This document shows positions 1 through 6,583 of a stretch of 8,738 nucleotides of DNA, in pieces. Location: positions 1-8,738 of the forward strand of contig JADLAZ010000281.1 of the NCBI GenBank assembly GCA_020849725.1. The letters are read 5' to 3'. The notes under the pieces are model-generated. The model searched no databases and was not told the DNA's origin. It was given only the letters and a program-made list of their open reading frames with translations. Position numbers and translations under genes: made by a program. The stretch is from Chloroflexota bacterium. Lineage in GTDB: Bacteria; Chloroflexota; Chloroflexia; Thermomicrobiales; JADLAZ01. Within the stretch, counting starts at the first letter, position 1. Each line of letters opens with the position of its first letter.

Positions 1-1
1 G

Positions 2-760
2 AACGGCTCGCGCGTGGTCGGCCCGTCACTCGCCGGCATCATCATGGGCTGGACGAGCGCGGCCGGCTGCTTCGCGCTGCAGGCGGTCGGCTTCGCCTGG
101 GCGCTGGTCATGTCGTTTCAACTGAAGTTGCCGCCGCGCCCGGAGCCGGTGCGGCGCACGTCGCCACTGCAGTCGCTGCTGGAAGGCTTCGACTACATCC
201 GCGCCAATGCCGAGGTCACGGCGCTGCTCGGGCTGGCGGCGATCCCAACGATCTTTGCCATGCCCTACATGCAGATGCTGCCGGTAATGGCCCGAAACGA
301 GCTGGGCACCGGGCCGGAAGGCGCGGGATTGCTGCTGGCGGCCTCCGGCGCCGGTGCCCTGTGCGGCTCGCTGATGATCGCCTACCTCGGATCGATTCGT
401 CGCAAGGGCGCCTGGCTGCTGTCGGCGGCGACGGCTTTCGGGCTGCTGCTGGTCCTCTTCTCTACCGCCCGCACCCTGCCGATGGCGATGGGGCTGCTGG
501 CGCTGGCCGGCGCGGCGCAGTCGGTGTACATGTCGCTCAACAACACGCTGCTACAGACGATCGTGCCCGATCAGTTCCGGGGTCGGGTGATGAGTGTCTA
601 CATGCTGTGCTGGGGGCTGATGCCGCTGGGCACGCTGCCGGTCGGTCTCATCGCCCAGACGCACGGCGCACCGGTCGCGGTCGCGCTGGGCGGCGCCATC
701 TGCGCGCTCTTCTCGCTGCTGACGGCGGCCAAGCGGCCGATCCTGCGCGGCCTGGCCTGA
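2..760 (+). CDS. MFS transporter, DHA3/MFS_3-type exporter (5' end outside window)
   Basis: This is the C-terminal 252 residues of a major facilitator superfamily transporter; the open frame runs without a stop from the left edge, so the start lies upstream. The fragment opens with NGSRVVGPSLAG, which resembles the N-x-x-R-x-x-GP-x-x-AG motif near the fifth helix of MFS_3 (enterobactin exporter-like) proteins. A cytoplasmic loop rich in P and R (about residues 39-60 of the fragment) is followed by six hydrophobic segments, the usual C-terminal half. The motif VPDQFRGRVMSVYM near the end is the second-half counterpart of MFS motif A and is characteristic of this exporter group. It probably moves a small molecule, drug or siderophore out of the cell using the proton gradient; the substrate cannot be told. 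The sensor kinase begins 19 nt after the stop, so the two may be co-transcribed. Confidence 0.88.
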   Translation, partial: NGSRVVGPSLAGIIMGWTSAAGCFALQAVGFAWALVMSFQLKLPPRPEPVRRTSPLQSLLEGFDYIRANAEVTALLGLAAIPTIFAMPYMQMLPVMARNELGTGPEGAGLLLAASGAGALCGSLMIAYLGSIRRKGAWLLSAATAFGLLLVLFSTARTLPMAMGLLALAGAAQSVYMSLNNTLLQTIVPDQFRGRVMSVYMLCWGLMPLGTLPVGLIAQTHGAPVAVALGGAICALFSLLTAAKRPILRGLA

Positions 761-779
761 GCGTGCGGGAGGGCTGGAC

Positions 780-3719
780 GTGAGTCGCCCTGCGCGCTTG
801 GCTCGCAGCGGCCCGCGGCCCGCGGCCGCGCCAGACGTGCCGCTCACTCGCGGTCACCGCCGCGCGCTCGACCATGGGCAGGCCGTGGCGCAACTGGCGA
901 CGCTGCTCGAGAGTGCCCGCGTGCCCATCTGGGCGGTCGACCGCGATCACCGGCTGCTGCGCTTCAACGCGGTGTTCGCCCGGGGGTTTGAAGAGACCAT
1001 CGGGGTCTCGCCGGAGCCGGGACGGCCGTTCGAGGCGTCGCTTCCGTCCTCGCTCGCCGTGGCGTGGCATGATCGACTGGAGTGCGTCCTTAGCGGCGAG
1101 AGCATGAGCTTTACGATGCCGTTCCGTCGTGCCGGCGTCAAGCAGCACTACGAGTTCACCCTCAGCCCCATCCGCAGCGGGCCGGTCATCATCGGCGCGC
1201 TGGGCATCGCGCGCGACGTGACCTGGCAGCACACCACGGAGGCACGGTTGCAGGCGCAGCAGGCCACGCTTGCCGTGGCTCTCGCGGCCGAGCAGCGCGC
1301 CCGAGAGGCCAGCGACCGCACCGCAGCGCGCACGGCACGCCTGCTGGGCGTGGCGGCAGCACTGAGCGCAGCGCTCACGCCGGCGGATGTCTGCACCGTT
1401 ATCACCGAGCGCGGGCTGGCCGCCTATGATGCGGCCGCCGGCAGCATCTTTCTGCTAGATGCGACCGCCGGCGCCCTGATCACGCACCTCAGCGTGTCGC
1501 TGACCGGACCCGAGAGCGCCGTGGTGCCACCTACCTACCCGTTGACACGCACCTTGCCGGCCTGTGACGTGGCGCGGCATGGCCGGCCCCTGTGGTTTCC
1601 CTCGGTCGTCGAGATGTGCGCCGCCTATCCACTGGAGGGCGATTTCATCAAGCGCTTTGGCGCCGGCGCGCGCGCCTACCTACCACTCACCGCCGGTGAG
1701 CGCCTGCTCGGCGTGCTTGGCATGCGCTTCGCTGACCGGCGCGACTTCGACGACGACGACCGGGCGTTTCACCGGGCGCTGGCGCAGCAGGCGGCGCTGG
1801 CGCTGGAGCGCGCCCGCTTGTATGAGGCGGCCGAGCGCGCCAACCAACTCAAGTCCGACTTCGTGGCCATGGTGAGCCATGAAGTGCGTGCGCCACTGCA
1901 GGGCATCCTCGGCCTGGCCGACGTGCTGCTGGCGACGCCGCTGGACGCGGAGCAGGTGGGCCTGGTCGAGACCGTGCGCCGTGCCGGCCAGTCCATGCTC
2001 ACCATCGTCGACGACATCCTCGACTACTCGCGCATCGAGGCCGACCGACTGACGCTCGACACCGGGGACCTGGACGTAGCCCAGGTCATCGGCTCGGTGC
2101 TGGAGGTGCTGGCGGAGTCGGCCGAGCGCAAGGGGCTGGAGATCGTCGCGCTCGTCGACCCCACGATTCCAACGCCCCTGGTGGGCGACGCCCAGCGGCT
2201 GCGCCAGGTGCTGACCAACCTCGTCAGCAACGCGATCGCCTTCACCGAGCGCGGCAGCGTCGTGGTGCGGGCGATGGCCACGCCGCAGGGGGACGACACC
2301 GTCGTCGTGCGGCTGGTGGTCAGCGACACCGGGCCGGGCATTCCGTCCGCAGCCCAGGGGCGCCTGTTCGACGCCTACACCCAGGCGGCCGGGACGGTGG
2401 CGCGGCAGCACGGCGGCGCCGGCCTGGGCCTGGCGATCTGTCAGCGCTTGATCGCGCTGATGGGCGGCGAGATCGGGGTCGTGAGCGAGCCGGGTCACGG
2501 CAGCCTCTTCTGGTGCACGGTCCCACTCGGGCGCCCAACCGGCAGTCGGCCCATCAATGACCCGACCGTCCTTGCTGGCCGTGCCGTCCTGGTCGTCAGT
2601 CCCAGCGCGCTGACGCTCGAATCCGTGCGCTGGCCACTGACCGCGGCCGGGGCCAGCGTGACCGGCATCGCCGACGCCGCAGCCGCGATCGACTGGCTGG
2701 CAGATGCCGCCGCGTCCAGCGCGCTGCCGGACACCATCATCCTCGACGTCGCCGTGAATGCTGAGCCGGCGCTTCTGGCGCTGGCGCAGGCCGCAGCGGT
2801 GGCCGGCGTGCGGGCCGTCGCGCTGACACCAGTCGGGAAGTGGGCGCGGGACCGGGTCGCGGCGGCGCCGGTCGTTGATGTATCGCTGCCGCGACCGGTG
2901 CAAGCGGTGCGGCTGGTCCAAGCGCTGTTGGGCCTGACCGCGCACCGGCCAGGCCAACGCCAGGTGCGTGAGGTCCGACCGGCTGGCGGGCGCGTGCTGG
3001 TGGCCGAGGATGACCCGGTCAGCCAGCAGGTCTTCGTGCACTACCTGGCCGATCTGGGCCACCCGGCCGATGTTGTGGCCAGCGGCACGGCCGCCGTTGA
3101 GGCGGCGCTCAGCGGCGCCTACGCCCTGGTGCTGATGGACTGGCGATTGGAGGCGATGGATGGCGGCGAGGCCGCGATGGCGATCCGTCGCGCCGAAGCG
3201 CTGGGCCGGCGCGTGCCGATCGTCGCCGTCAGCGCCGCGACCGCGCCAGATCAGCGGTCGCACTGTCTGGCAGCTGGGATGGACGACCTGCTGGTGAAGC
3301 CCGTCACGCGCGAGCAACTCGCCACCGCGCTGGAGCGCTGGCTGCCGGCCGCGATGCGCGCGGCGTGGCCCGGCCAGGACCCGGCCGTCGTCCAGCGCCT
3401 GCGCCGGCTCCAGCCACCTGGCGAACCGGACGTGGTCGCGGCCCTGCTGAGCGTGTTCCAGGAGTCGGCCCGTGGCCTGGTGGCCGCGCTGCGTGCCGCC
3501 AGCGCGACGGGCGATGCCGGTGCGTTCCGCTGGGCGGCGCACACCCTGCGTGGCAGCAGTGCCAGCCTTGGTCTGACCGCCATCACGGCCCTGGCCGAGC
3601 AGTTGCATGCCCTGGGTGAAGCGGAGCGTCTCGACCAGGCGGCCACCGCCATCGACGCGCTGGAGGCAGCCGTCGCTGGCCTTTCAACCGCCCACGCCGC
3701 CGATTCGCCGGTGCAGTAG
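780..3719 (+). CDS. Cytoplasmic hybrid sensor histidine kinase (PAS-GAF-HisKA-HATPase-REC-REC-HPt)
   Basis: A 979-residue multi-step phosphorelay kinase. The GTG start at 780 is set by GGGAGGG at 767-773, six nt upstream. Domains seen: PAS about 35-150; a short Ala/Arg/Glu-rich helix likely to be coiled coil 150-188; GAF about 188-346; HisKA with the H-box SHEVRAPLQG and phospho-acceptor His367; HATPase with N-box Asn480/Asn484, G1 DTGPGIP (516-522) and G2 GGAGLGLAI (545-553); a receiver-like domain 601-716 that has lost the acidic pair (Ser607-Pro608) and the Lys (Arg705) but keeps an Asp656 in the strand-3 position; a canonical receiver 740-855 with Glu743, Asp744, Asp745, phospho-acceptor Asp787 and Lys840; and an HPt domain 870-970 with His921 in AAHTLRGSSASLG. 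There is no signal peptide or membrane helix, so it senses an internal cue. It resembles the BarA/ArcB architecture. No stand-alone response regulator lies next to it, so the final output partner is unknown. Confidence 0.93.
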   Translation: MSRPARLARSGPRPAAAPDVPLTRGHRRALDHGQAVAQLATLLESARVPIWAVDRDHRLLRFNAVFARGFEETIGVSPEPGRPFEASLPSSLAVAWHDRLECVLSGESMSFTMPFRRAGVKQHYEFTLSPIRSGPVIIGALGIARDVTWQHTTEARLQAQQATLAVALAAEQRAREASDRTAARTARLLGVAAALSAALTPADVCTVITERGLAAYDAAAGSIFLLDATAGALITHLSVSLTGPESAVVPPTYPLTRTLPACDVARHGRPLWFPSVVEMCAAYPLEGDFIKRFGAGARAYLPLTAGERLLGVLGMRFADRRDFDDDDRAFHRALAQQAALALERARLYEAAERANQLKSDFVAMVSHEVRAPLQGILGLADVLLATPLDAEQVGLVETVRRAGQSMLTIVDDILDYSRIEADRLTLDTGDLDVAQVIGSVLEVLAESAERKGLEIVALVDPTIPTPLVGDAQRLRQVLTNLVSNAIAFTERGSVVVRAMATPQGDDTVVVRLVVSDTGPGIPSAAQGRLFDAYTQAAGTVARQHGGAGLGLAICQRLIALMGGEIGVVSEPGHGSLFWCTVPLGRPTGSRPINDPTVLAGRAVLVVSPSALTLESVRWPLTAAGASVTGIADAAAAIDWLADAAASSALPDTIILDVAVNAEPALLALAQAAAVAGVRAVALTPVGKWARDRVAAAPVVDVSLPRPVQAVRLVQALLGLTAHRPGQRQVREVRPAGGRVLVAEDDPVSQQVFVHYLADLGHPADVVASGTAAVEAALSGAYALVLMDWRLEAMDGGEAAMAIRRAEALGRRVPIVAVSAATAPDQRSHCLAAGMDDLLVKPVTREQLATALERWLPAAMRAAWPGQDPAVVQRLRRLQPPGEPDVVAALLSVFQESARGLVAALRAASATGDAGAFRWAAHTLRGSSASLGLTAITALAEQLHALGEAERLDQAATAIDALEAAVAGLSTAHAADSPVQ

Positions 3720-3764
3720 TCCGAGGTGGGTGGAGGGCGCTCGCTGTGGGCGAACGATCACCCA

Positions 3765-3770
3765 TATACT
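3765..3770 (+). promoter_or_regulatory. Putative -10 element of the ybaK-like gene
   Basis: TATACT matches the TATAAT consensus at five of six positions and stands out in a very GC-rich 101-nt gap between the kinase stop and the deacylase start. No good TTGACA-like box lies 16-18 nt upstream, so the call rests on the -10 alone. If used, transcription would begin near 3777, giving a leader of about 44 nt that contains the GAGGAGGGG ribosome binding site. It implies that the deacylase is not simply read through from the kinase. Confidence 0.35.
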
Positions 3771-3820
3771 GTGCCGGTCGCCGCCGGGCGCCGACACGCC
3801 GCCGGGTGAGGAGGGGATGA

Positions 3821-4306
3821 ATGTCGCTGGCAGGTCTCAGTGGTGTGCAGCGCTTCCAGGCGGCGCTGACCGCCGCCGGCTGGCCGCACCAGCCCCAGGA
3901 GTTGCCAGCGACGACGCGGCGCGCGTCGGATGCGGCCGTGGCGGTCGGGTGCGAAGTCGCCCAGATTGCCAAGTCACTCGTCTTCCGAGGCACGCGCTCC
4001 GATCAGCCCGTGCTGGTCGTCGCCAGCGGCGCCAACCGGGTCGATGAGGCGCGCCTGGGGGCCTTGACCGGTGAGCCGGTCGACAAGCCGGACGCCGACT
4101 ATGTGCGCCAGGTGACCGGTTACGCGATTGGCGGCGTCCCGCCGCTTGGCCATGACAAGCCATTGCTCACCTTCATCGACGACGATTTGCTGCGCTTTGA
4201 CTACATCTGGGCCGCGGCCGGCAGCTCGAATGCCGTCTTCCGCCTGACGCCGACGGAGCTGGTCGCGATGACCGCCGGCACGGTGGTGCGGGTCCGCCCC
4301 GACTGA
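3821..4306 (+). CDS. YbaK/EbsC-family aminoacyl-tRNA deacylase
   Basis: A 161-residue single-domain protein of the YbaK/ProX editing family, which hydrolyses mischarged tRNA (typically Cys- or Ala-tRNAPro) in trans and so guards translation. Family features visible in the sequence are the early strand-helix with a conserved Lys in QIAKSLVFRG, the segment VLVVASGANRVD, the glycine motif TGYAIGGVPPLG that lines the substrate pocket, and the late GSSNAVFRLTPTELVAMTAG block. The length fits the family (about 155-165). The ATG at 3821 has AGGAGG at 3810-3815, five nt away; the ATG at 3817 is in another frame and meets a stop. The substrate within the family cannot be assigned: Cys-tRNAPro, Ala-tRNAPro and other branches share these motifs. 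It is separated from its neighbours by gaps of 101 and about 210 nt and is probably monocistronic. Confidence 0.9.
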   Translation: MSLAGLSGVQRFQAALTAAGWPHQPQELPATTRRASDAAVAVGCEVAQIAKSLVFRGTRSDQPVLVVASGANRVDEARLGALTGEPVDKPDADYVRQVTGYAIGGVPPLGHDKPLLTFIDDDLLRFDYIWAAAGSSNAVFRLTPTELVAMTAGTVVRVRPD

Positions 4307-4516
4307 TCCCGCGTCCCCGGCGGCCGGAGTGCGACGGCATGCGGCTCATGGGTCGTGGCGTCGCGCATCGCGCCGACCGCTTGCGCGCGGCGGCGCGGAG
4401 CCGTATGCTCGGTCACACAGCATCTGGCATGGGTTCGCAACGGTCGACGTGGTGGGCGTTCGGTGTGAACCCGCGAGATATCAGGAGTGTCGTTCATCGT
4501 CGGCCGGGGGTGTCGT
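4307..4516. other. Intergenic leader region before the small membrane protein
   Basis: About 210 nt without a convincing gene. Open frames crossing it on both strands give Arg/Ala/Trp/Ser-rich translations without recognisable domains and continue as shadows of the downstream genes. It contains the putative promoter at 4381-4409 and, just after the deacylase stop, only a weak G/C self-complementarity (CCGG cgg CCGG) that I would not call a terminator. An AGGAG at 4483-4487 sits directly on a GTG and is too close to serve it. Confidence 0.5.
4381..4409 (+). promoter_or_regulatory. Putative sigma-70-type promoter of the membrane protein-LOG-HPr operon
   Basis: TTGCGC at 4381-4386 and TATGCT at 4404-4409 are separated by exactly 17 nt, the best-spaced pair of boxes in this window. 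The -35 matches the consensus only in its first three bases and the -10 in four of six, so the call is moderate. Transcription would start near 4416, giving a leader of about 100 nt to the GTG at 4517. There is no other obvious promoter before the LOG gene. Confidence 0.4.
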
Positions 4517-4789
4517 GTGGCTGGTTCGGTCCCACCATCGCGGTTCGCGCGACGTCGCGGTCTGCCAGCGCGCTGGCAGCGCCGCTGGCGTGATGTCCAG
4601 CGCCGGCCGGTCGCGCGCTGGCTGGTGCTGGCGGCGCCGGTGCTGGTGGTGCTGCTGGCGCTGTCGGTGCTGGCGCCCACCGGCCCAACGGCGCGCGATC
4701 TAAGCCTGGCCTGGGAGCTGACTGGCCGGGTCGGCGTGGTCGTCGTCACGGCTCTGATCGGGCGGGCCATGCTCAATCACGGGCGGTAG
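4517..4789 (+). CDS. Small two-helix membrane protein, unknown function
   Basis: I do not recognise this 90-residue protein. Its first 35 residues are strongly basic (many Arg, including ARRR and QRRWRD), followed by a hydrophobic helix about 35-54 rich in Leu and Val, a short polar stretch with TGPTARD, and a second weaker hydrophobic segment about 70-85. The positive-inside rule would leave the basic N-terminus in the cytoplasm. Codon use in the membrane part is strongly G/C-ending, as expected of a real gene. I chose GTG 4517 because GGGGG at 4506-4510 lies six nt upstream; the in-frame GTG at 4487 would give 100 residues but its AGGAG abuts the start. The stop is four nt before the LOG start, which argues for co-transcription and coupling. 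It could also be a fortuitous frame. Confidence 0.55.
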   Translation: MAGSVPPSRFARRRGLPARWQRRWRDVQRRPVARWLVLAAPVLVVLLALSVLAPTGPTARDLSLAWELTGRVGVVVVTALIGRAMLNHGR

Positions 4790-4793
4790 GTCG

Positions 4794-5588
4794 ATGCCGG
4801 CCGAGCCGATGCAACCTAATCCGACGCTAAACCGGGCCGCGCAGCTTGGCCTGCCGACCGAGGACCGGCTGCTGCTGCGCTGGACCGAGGAGGACCGCCG
4901 CCGCGCTGCCGCGTTCACCCACAGCGACCCCTGGCGGGTGCTGCGCATCACTGGCGAGTTCGTCGAGGGATTCGACGCCCTGGCGCAAGTCGGACCGGCG
5001 GTGTCGGTGTTCGGGTCGGCGCGCGTGGGCAGCGACGATCCCATGTATGCGCTGGCACGGGCGGTCGGCGCCGGTCTGGCGCGCGCTGGCTTCGCGACCA
5101 TCACCGGCGGTGGACCTGGCATTATGGAGGCGGCCAACCGAGGCGCCATCGACGCGGGCGGCCTGTCGATCGGGGCGAACATCGAGTTGCCGCGCGAGCA
5201 AGGGCTGAACGCCTACGTCACGCTGCCGCTCAACTTTCGCTACTTTTTCGTACGCAAAACGATGTTTGTCAAGTACTCCGAAGGCTACATCATCTTCCCT
5301 GGCGGCTACGGCACGCTCGACGAGTTGTTCGAGGCACTGACGCTAATCCAGACCGGCAAGGTCGGTCTGTTTCCGGTGGTGCTGATGGGGCAGGCCTACT
5401 GGCAGGGGCTTATCGAGTGGCTGGACCGTGTCGTCGTGGCCGAAGGCAAGGTCAGCCTGTCGGAGCGGAAGCTAGTTCGCATCACGGACGACCCGGAGGA
5501 GGCGGTGCGGTCGATGGTCGATTGCTACCAGCAGAACTGCGCCGACGCCGTGCCCGGCCCCGAGGCAACGGCACGGGTCGAGACATGA
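4794..5588 (+). CDS. LOG-family protein (TIGR00730), probable nucleoside 5'-monophosphate phosphoribohydrolase
   Basis: A 264-residue Rossmann-like protein of the LOG (lonely guy) family, members of which cleave the N-glycosidic bond of cytokinin ribotides or AMP/other nucleoside monophosphates, releasing the base and ribose 5-phosphate. Diagnostic motifs are GGGPGIMEA (105-113), the catalytic Arg-Lys pair FVRKTMF (Arg154, Lys155) and PGGYGTLDE (169-177) with Glu177. The 90-residue N-terminal part with DPWRVLRITGEFVEGFDAL and AVSVFGSARVG marks the longer bacterial form rather than the short YvdD type. The ATG at 4794 follows GGTAGG at 4785-4790 (spacing three, rather short); ATG 4809 is an alternative that lacks a visible ribosome site. 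In bacteria the physiological role is usually nucleotide salvage or house-cleaning, and cytokinin production is shown only for some species. It sits between a small membrane protein and an HPr gene. Confidence 0.9.
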   Translation: MPAEPMQPNPTLNRAAQLGLPTEDRLLLRWTEEDRRRAAAFTHSDPWRVLRITGEFVEGFDALAQVGPAVSVFGSARVGSDDPMYALARAVGAGLARAGFATITGGGPGIMEAANRGAIDAGGLSIGANIELPREQGLNAYVTLPLNFRYFFVRKTMFVKYSEGYIIFPGGYGTLDELFEALTLIQTGKVGLFPVVLMGQAYWQGLIEWLDRVVVAEGKVSLSERKLVRITDDPEEAVRSMVDCYQQNCADAVPGPEATARVET

Positions 5589-5642
5589 GTGGTCGCCGGG
5601 TGATGGTGGCCGCCGCGCGGCGCGCGCGCGGCGCGGCTGGGG

Positions 5643-5960
5643 ATGCGACAGGTGATTGAGATCGACCTCATGATCGCCCACCCGGCCGGGCTGCATGCCC
5701 GGCCCGCGGCGCTATTCGTGCGCACCGCCGCCCGCTACGACGCCCGAGTCACGGTGGCCAATATCACCCGTGACCCGGCGCGCGCCGCCGATGGGGCCAG
5801 CATCCTGGGGCTGATGACGCTGGGCGTGGCCGCCGGGCAGACAGTGCGTCTGCGCGCGACCGGACCAGAGGCGGCCGACGCGGTGGCGGCGCTGACGGCG
5901 CTCGTGACTGGCGGCTTTCAGGCCGAGGAGGATGCGACCCCGCCGCGCACTGGCCCGTGA
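5643..5960 (+). CDS. HPr-family phosphocarrier protein
   Basis: A 105-residue HPr-like protein. The active-site segment HPAGLHARPAALFV contains His18, equivalent to His15 of canonical HPr that takes phosphate from enzyme I, and DGASILGLMTLGV contains Ser53, equivalent to regulatory Ser46 phosphorylated by HPr kinase in organisms that have it. The ATAGQTV-like loop and the C-terminal helix EAADAVAALTALV complete the fold. It is about 17 residues longer than the usual 85-88, with an extra polar tail (QAEEDATPPRTGP). The only good in-frame start is ATG 5643; it has just GGGG directly before it, and a G/C-only stretch lies upstream, so translation may depend on coupling. No enzyme I, EII, HPr kinase or dihydroxyacetone kinase gene is in the window. 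It could serve a reduced PTS or a regulatory relay. Confidence 0.88.
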   Translation: MRQVIEIDLMIAHPAGLHARPAALFVRTAARYDARVTVANITRDPARAADGASILGLMTLGVAAGQTVRLRATGPEAADAVAALTALVTGGFQAEEDATPPRTGP

Positions 5961-5974
5961 TGACAAAGCGGGTG

Positions 5975-5980
5975 TATAGT
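5975..5980 (+). promoter_or_regulatory. Putative -10 element of the 93-residue unknown gene
   Basis: TATAGT matches the -10 consensus at five of six positions and lies directly after the HPr stop, 73 nt before the next start. An ATGACA at 5960-5965 resembles a -35 box but is only nine nt away, too close for standard spacing, and nothing good is found at 16-18 nt. If used, it would uncouple the downstream gene from the LOG-HPr operon and give a leader of about 65 nt with GAGGAGG at its end. Confidence 0.3.
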
Positions 5981-6052
5981 CACCTTGAAGCCCCGTCGCA
6001 TCGATCCGGTGGTCGCGGACGAGAGACGGCGCTGCAGAGCGAGGAGGCGACC

Positions 6053-6334
6053 ATGGCCGCGGAGCTTGTCGCTGACCGCACGGTGGACCTGGCGATTGGC
6101 GCGGTGCGCCTGACCGTTGCCCGGCACGACGACGGGCACTACTCGGGGGGCGCGGCGCTGGTGGGCACCGGCCAGCGCATCGGGATGCTAGCCACGCGGC
6201 CGGTGGTGGATGGGCCGGTTGTGACCGAGGATTGCCTGGTGGACGAAGCGCTGGCCGGCCCGGACGTTGCCGCGGCGCTGACCTGGCTCGTAACGGACGC
6301 CAGCATGTCGGACTTGGCTACATTGCACGAGTAA
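6053..6334 (+). CDS. Hypothetical protein, 93 residues
   Basis: I do not recognise this protein. The start at ATG 6053 is supported by GAGGAGG at 6041-6047, five nt upstream, one of the best ribosome sites in the window; the frame stays open back to GTG 5957, but that extension (32 residues) overlaps the HPr stop and looks non-coding. The 93 residues are acidic overall, with no membrane segment, signal peptide or cysteine pair (one Cys). The first 55 residues look beta-rich (alternating hydrophobics in VDLAIGAVRLTVARHDDG and YSGGAALVGTGQRIGMLA), followed by an acidic linker and a helix AAALTWLVTDASM. No catalytic motif stands out. Codon use is G/C-ending like its neighbours, so it is probably a real native gene. 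It ends in TAA, with a hairpin 12 nt later. Confidence 0.7.
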   Translation: MAAELVADRTVDLAIGAVRLTVARHDDGHYSGGAALVGTGQRIGMLATRPVVDGPVVTEDCLVDEALAGPDVAAALTWLVTDASMSDLATLHE

Positions 6335-6345
6335 GCCCGGCGCGA

Positions 6346-6369
6346 CCGGCGATCTGCGCTCGTCGCCGG
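6346..6369 (+). terminator. Possible terminator hairpin after the 93-residue gene
   Basis: CCGGCGA (6346-6352) pairs perfectly with TCGCCGG (6363-6369) around a 10-nt loop, starting 12 nt after the TAA. The following CCCGCCTATTCTTATG has only scattered T residues, so this is not a classical intrinsic terminator. The position right behind the stop is its main support. Confidence 0.35.
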
Positions 6370-6562
6370 CCCGCCTATTCTTATGCGATGTGCACAAGAT
6401 GGGCATTATTTCTCGTGCCGAACCCACCTAGCCGCCGGCTGGGGTCGTTGGTAGGATGGCGTCACGCGCAGGGACCATGCTGGTGCCCCGAGGCGAGCGC
6501 CGCGCCGATGATGGCCGCCGGTTGGCAGTGCCGGCATTGCGGCATCTGGCCAGGGTCTCAAG

Positions 6563-6583
6563 GCCGCTCGCTCGACGAGCGGC
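6563..6583 (+). repeat. Inverted repeat in the amt upstream region
   Basis: GCCGCTCG (6563-6570) and CGAGCGGC (6576-6583) form a perfect eight-base-pair stem around the five-nt loop CTCGA. There is no T-run after it. It may be a structural element of an amt leader transcript, or a chance hairpin in GC-rich DNA. Confidence 0.4.

Noticed and set aside
648..1232. A 194-codon minus-strand frame across the MFS-kinase junction
   Set aside because: Low-complexity Arg/Ala/Pro translation overlapping two well-supported plus-strand genes.
1680..3608. A 642-codon open frame on the minus strand opposite the kinase
   Set aside because: It is the usual antisense shadow of a GC-rich gene: the plus strand encodes a full set of kinase motifs, while the minus translation is Arg/His/Gln/Gly-rich with no domain.
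4487..4516. Upstream GTG start for the small membrane protein
   Set aside because: The AGGAG overlaps the GTG itself, so it cannot serve as its ribosome site; GTG 4517 has GGGGG at a proper distance. Not fully excluded.
5957..6052. Upstream extension of the 93-residue protein to GTG 5957
   Set aside because: It overlaps the HPr stop, has no ribosome site, and its translation has a different character; GAGGAGG clearly selects ATG 6053.
6522..6540. TTGGCAG ... TTGC resembling a sigma-54 promoter upstream of amt
   Set aside because: The GG and GC doublets are 13 nt apart rather than the required 10, it lies almost 300 nt from the start, and no enhancer-binding gene is nearby.
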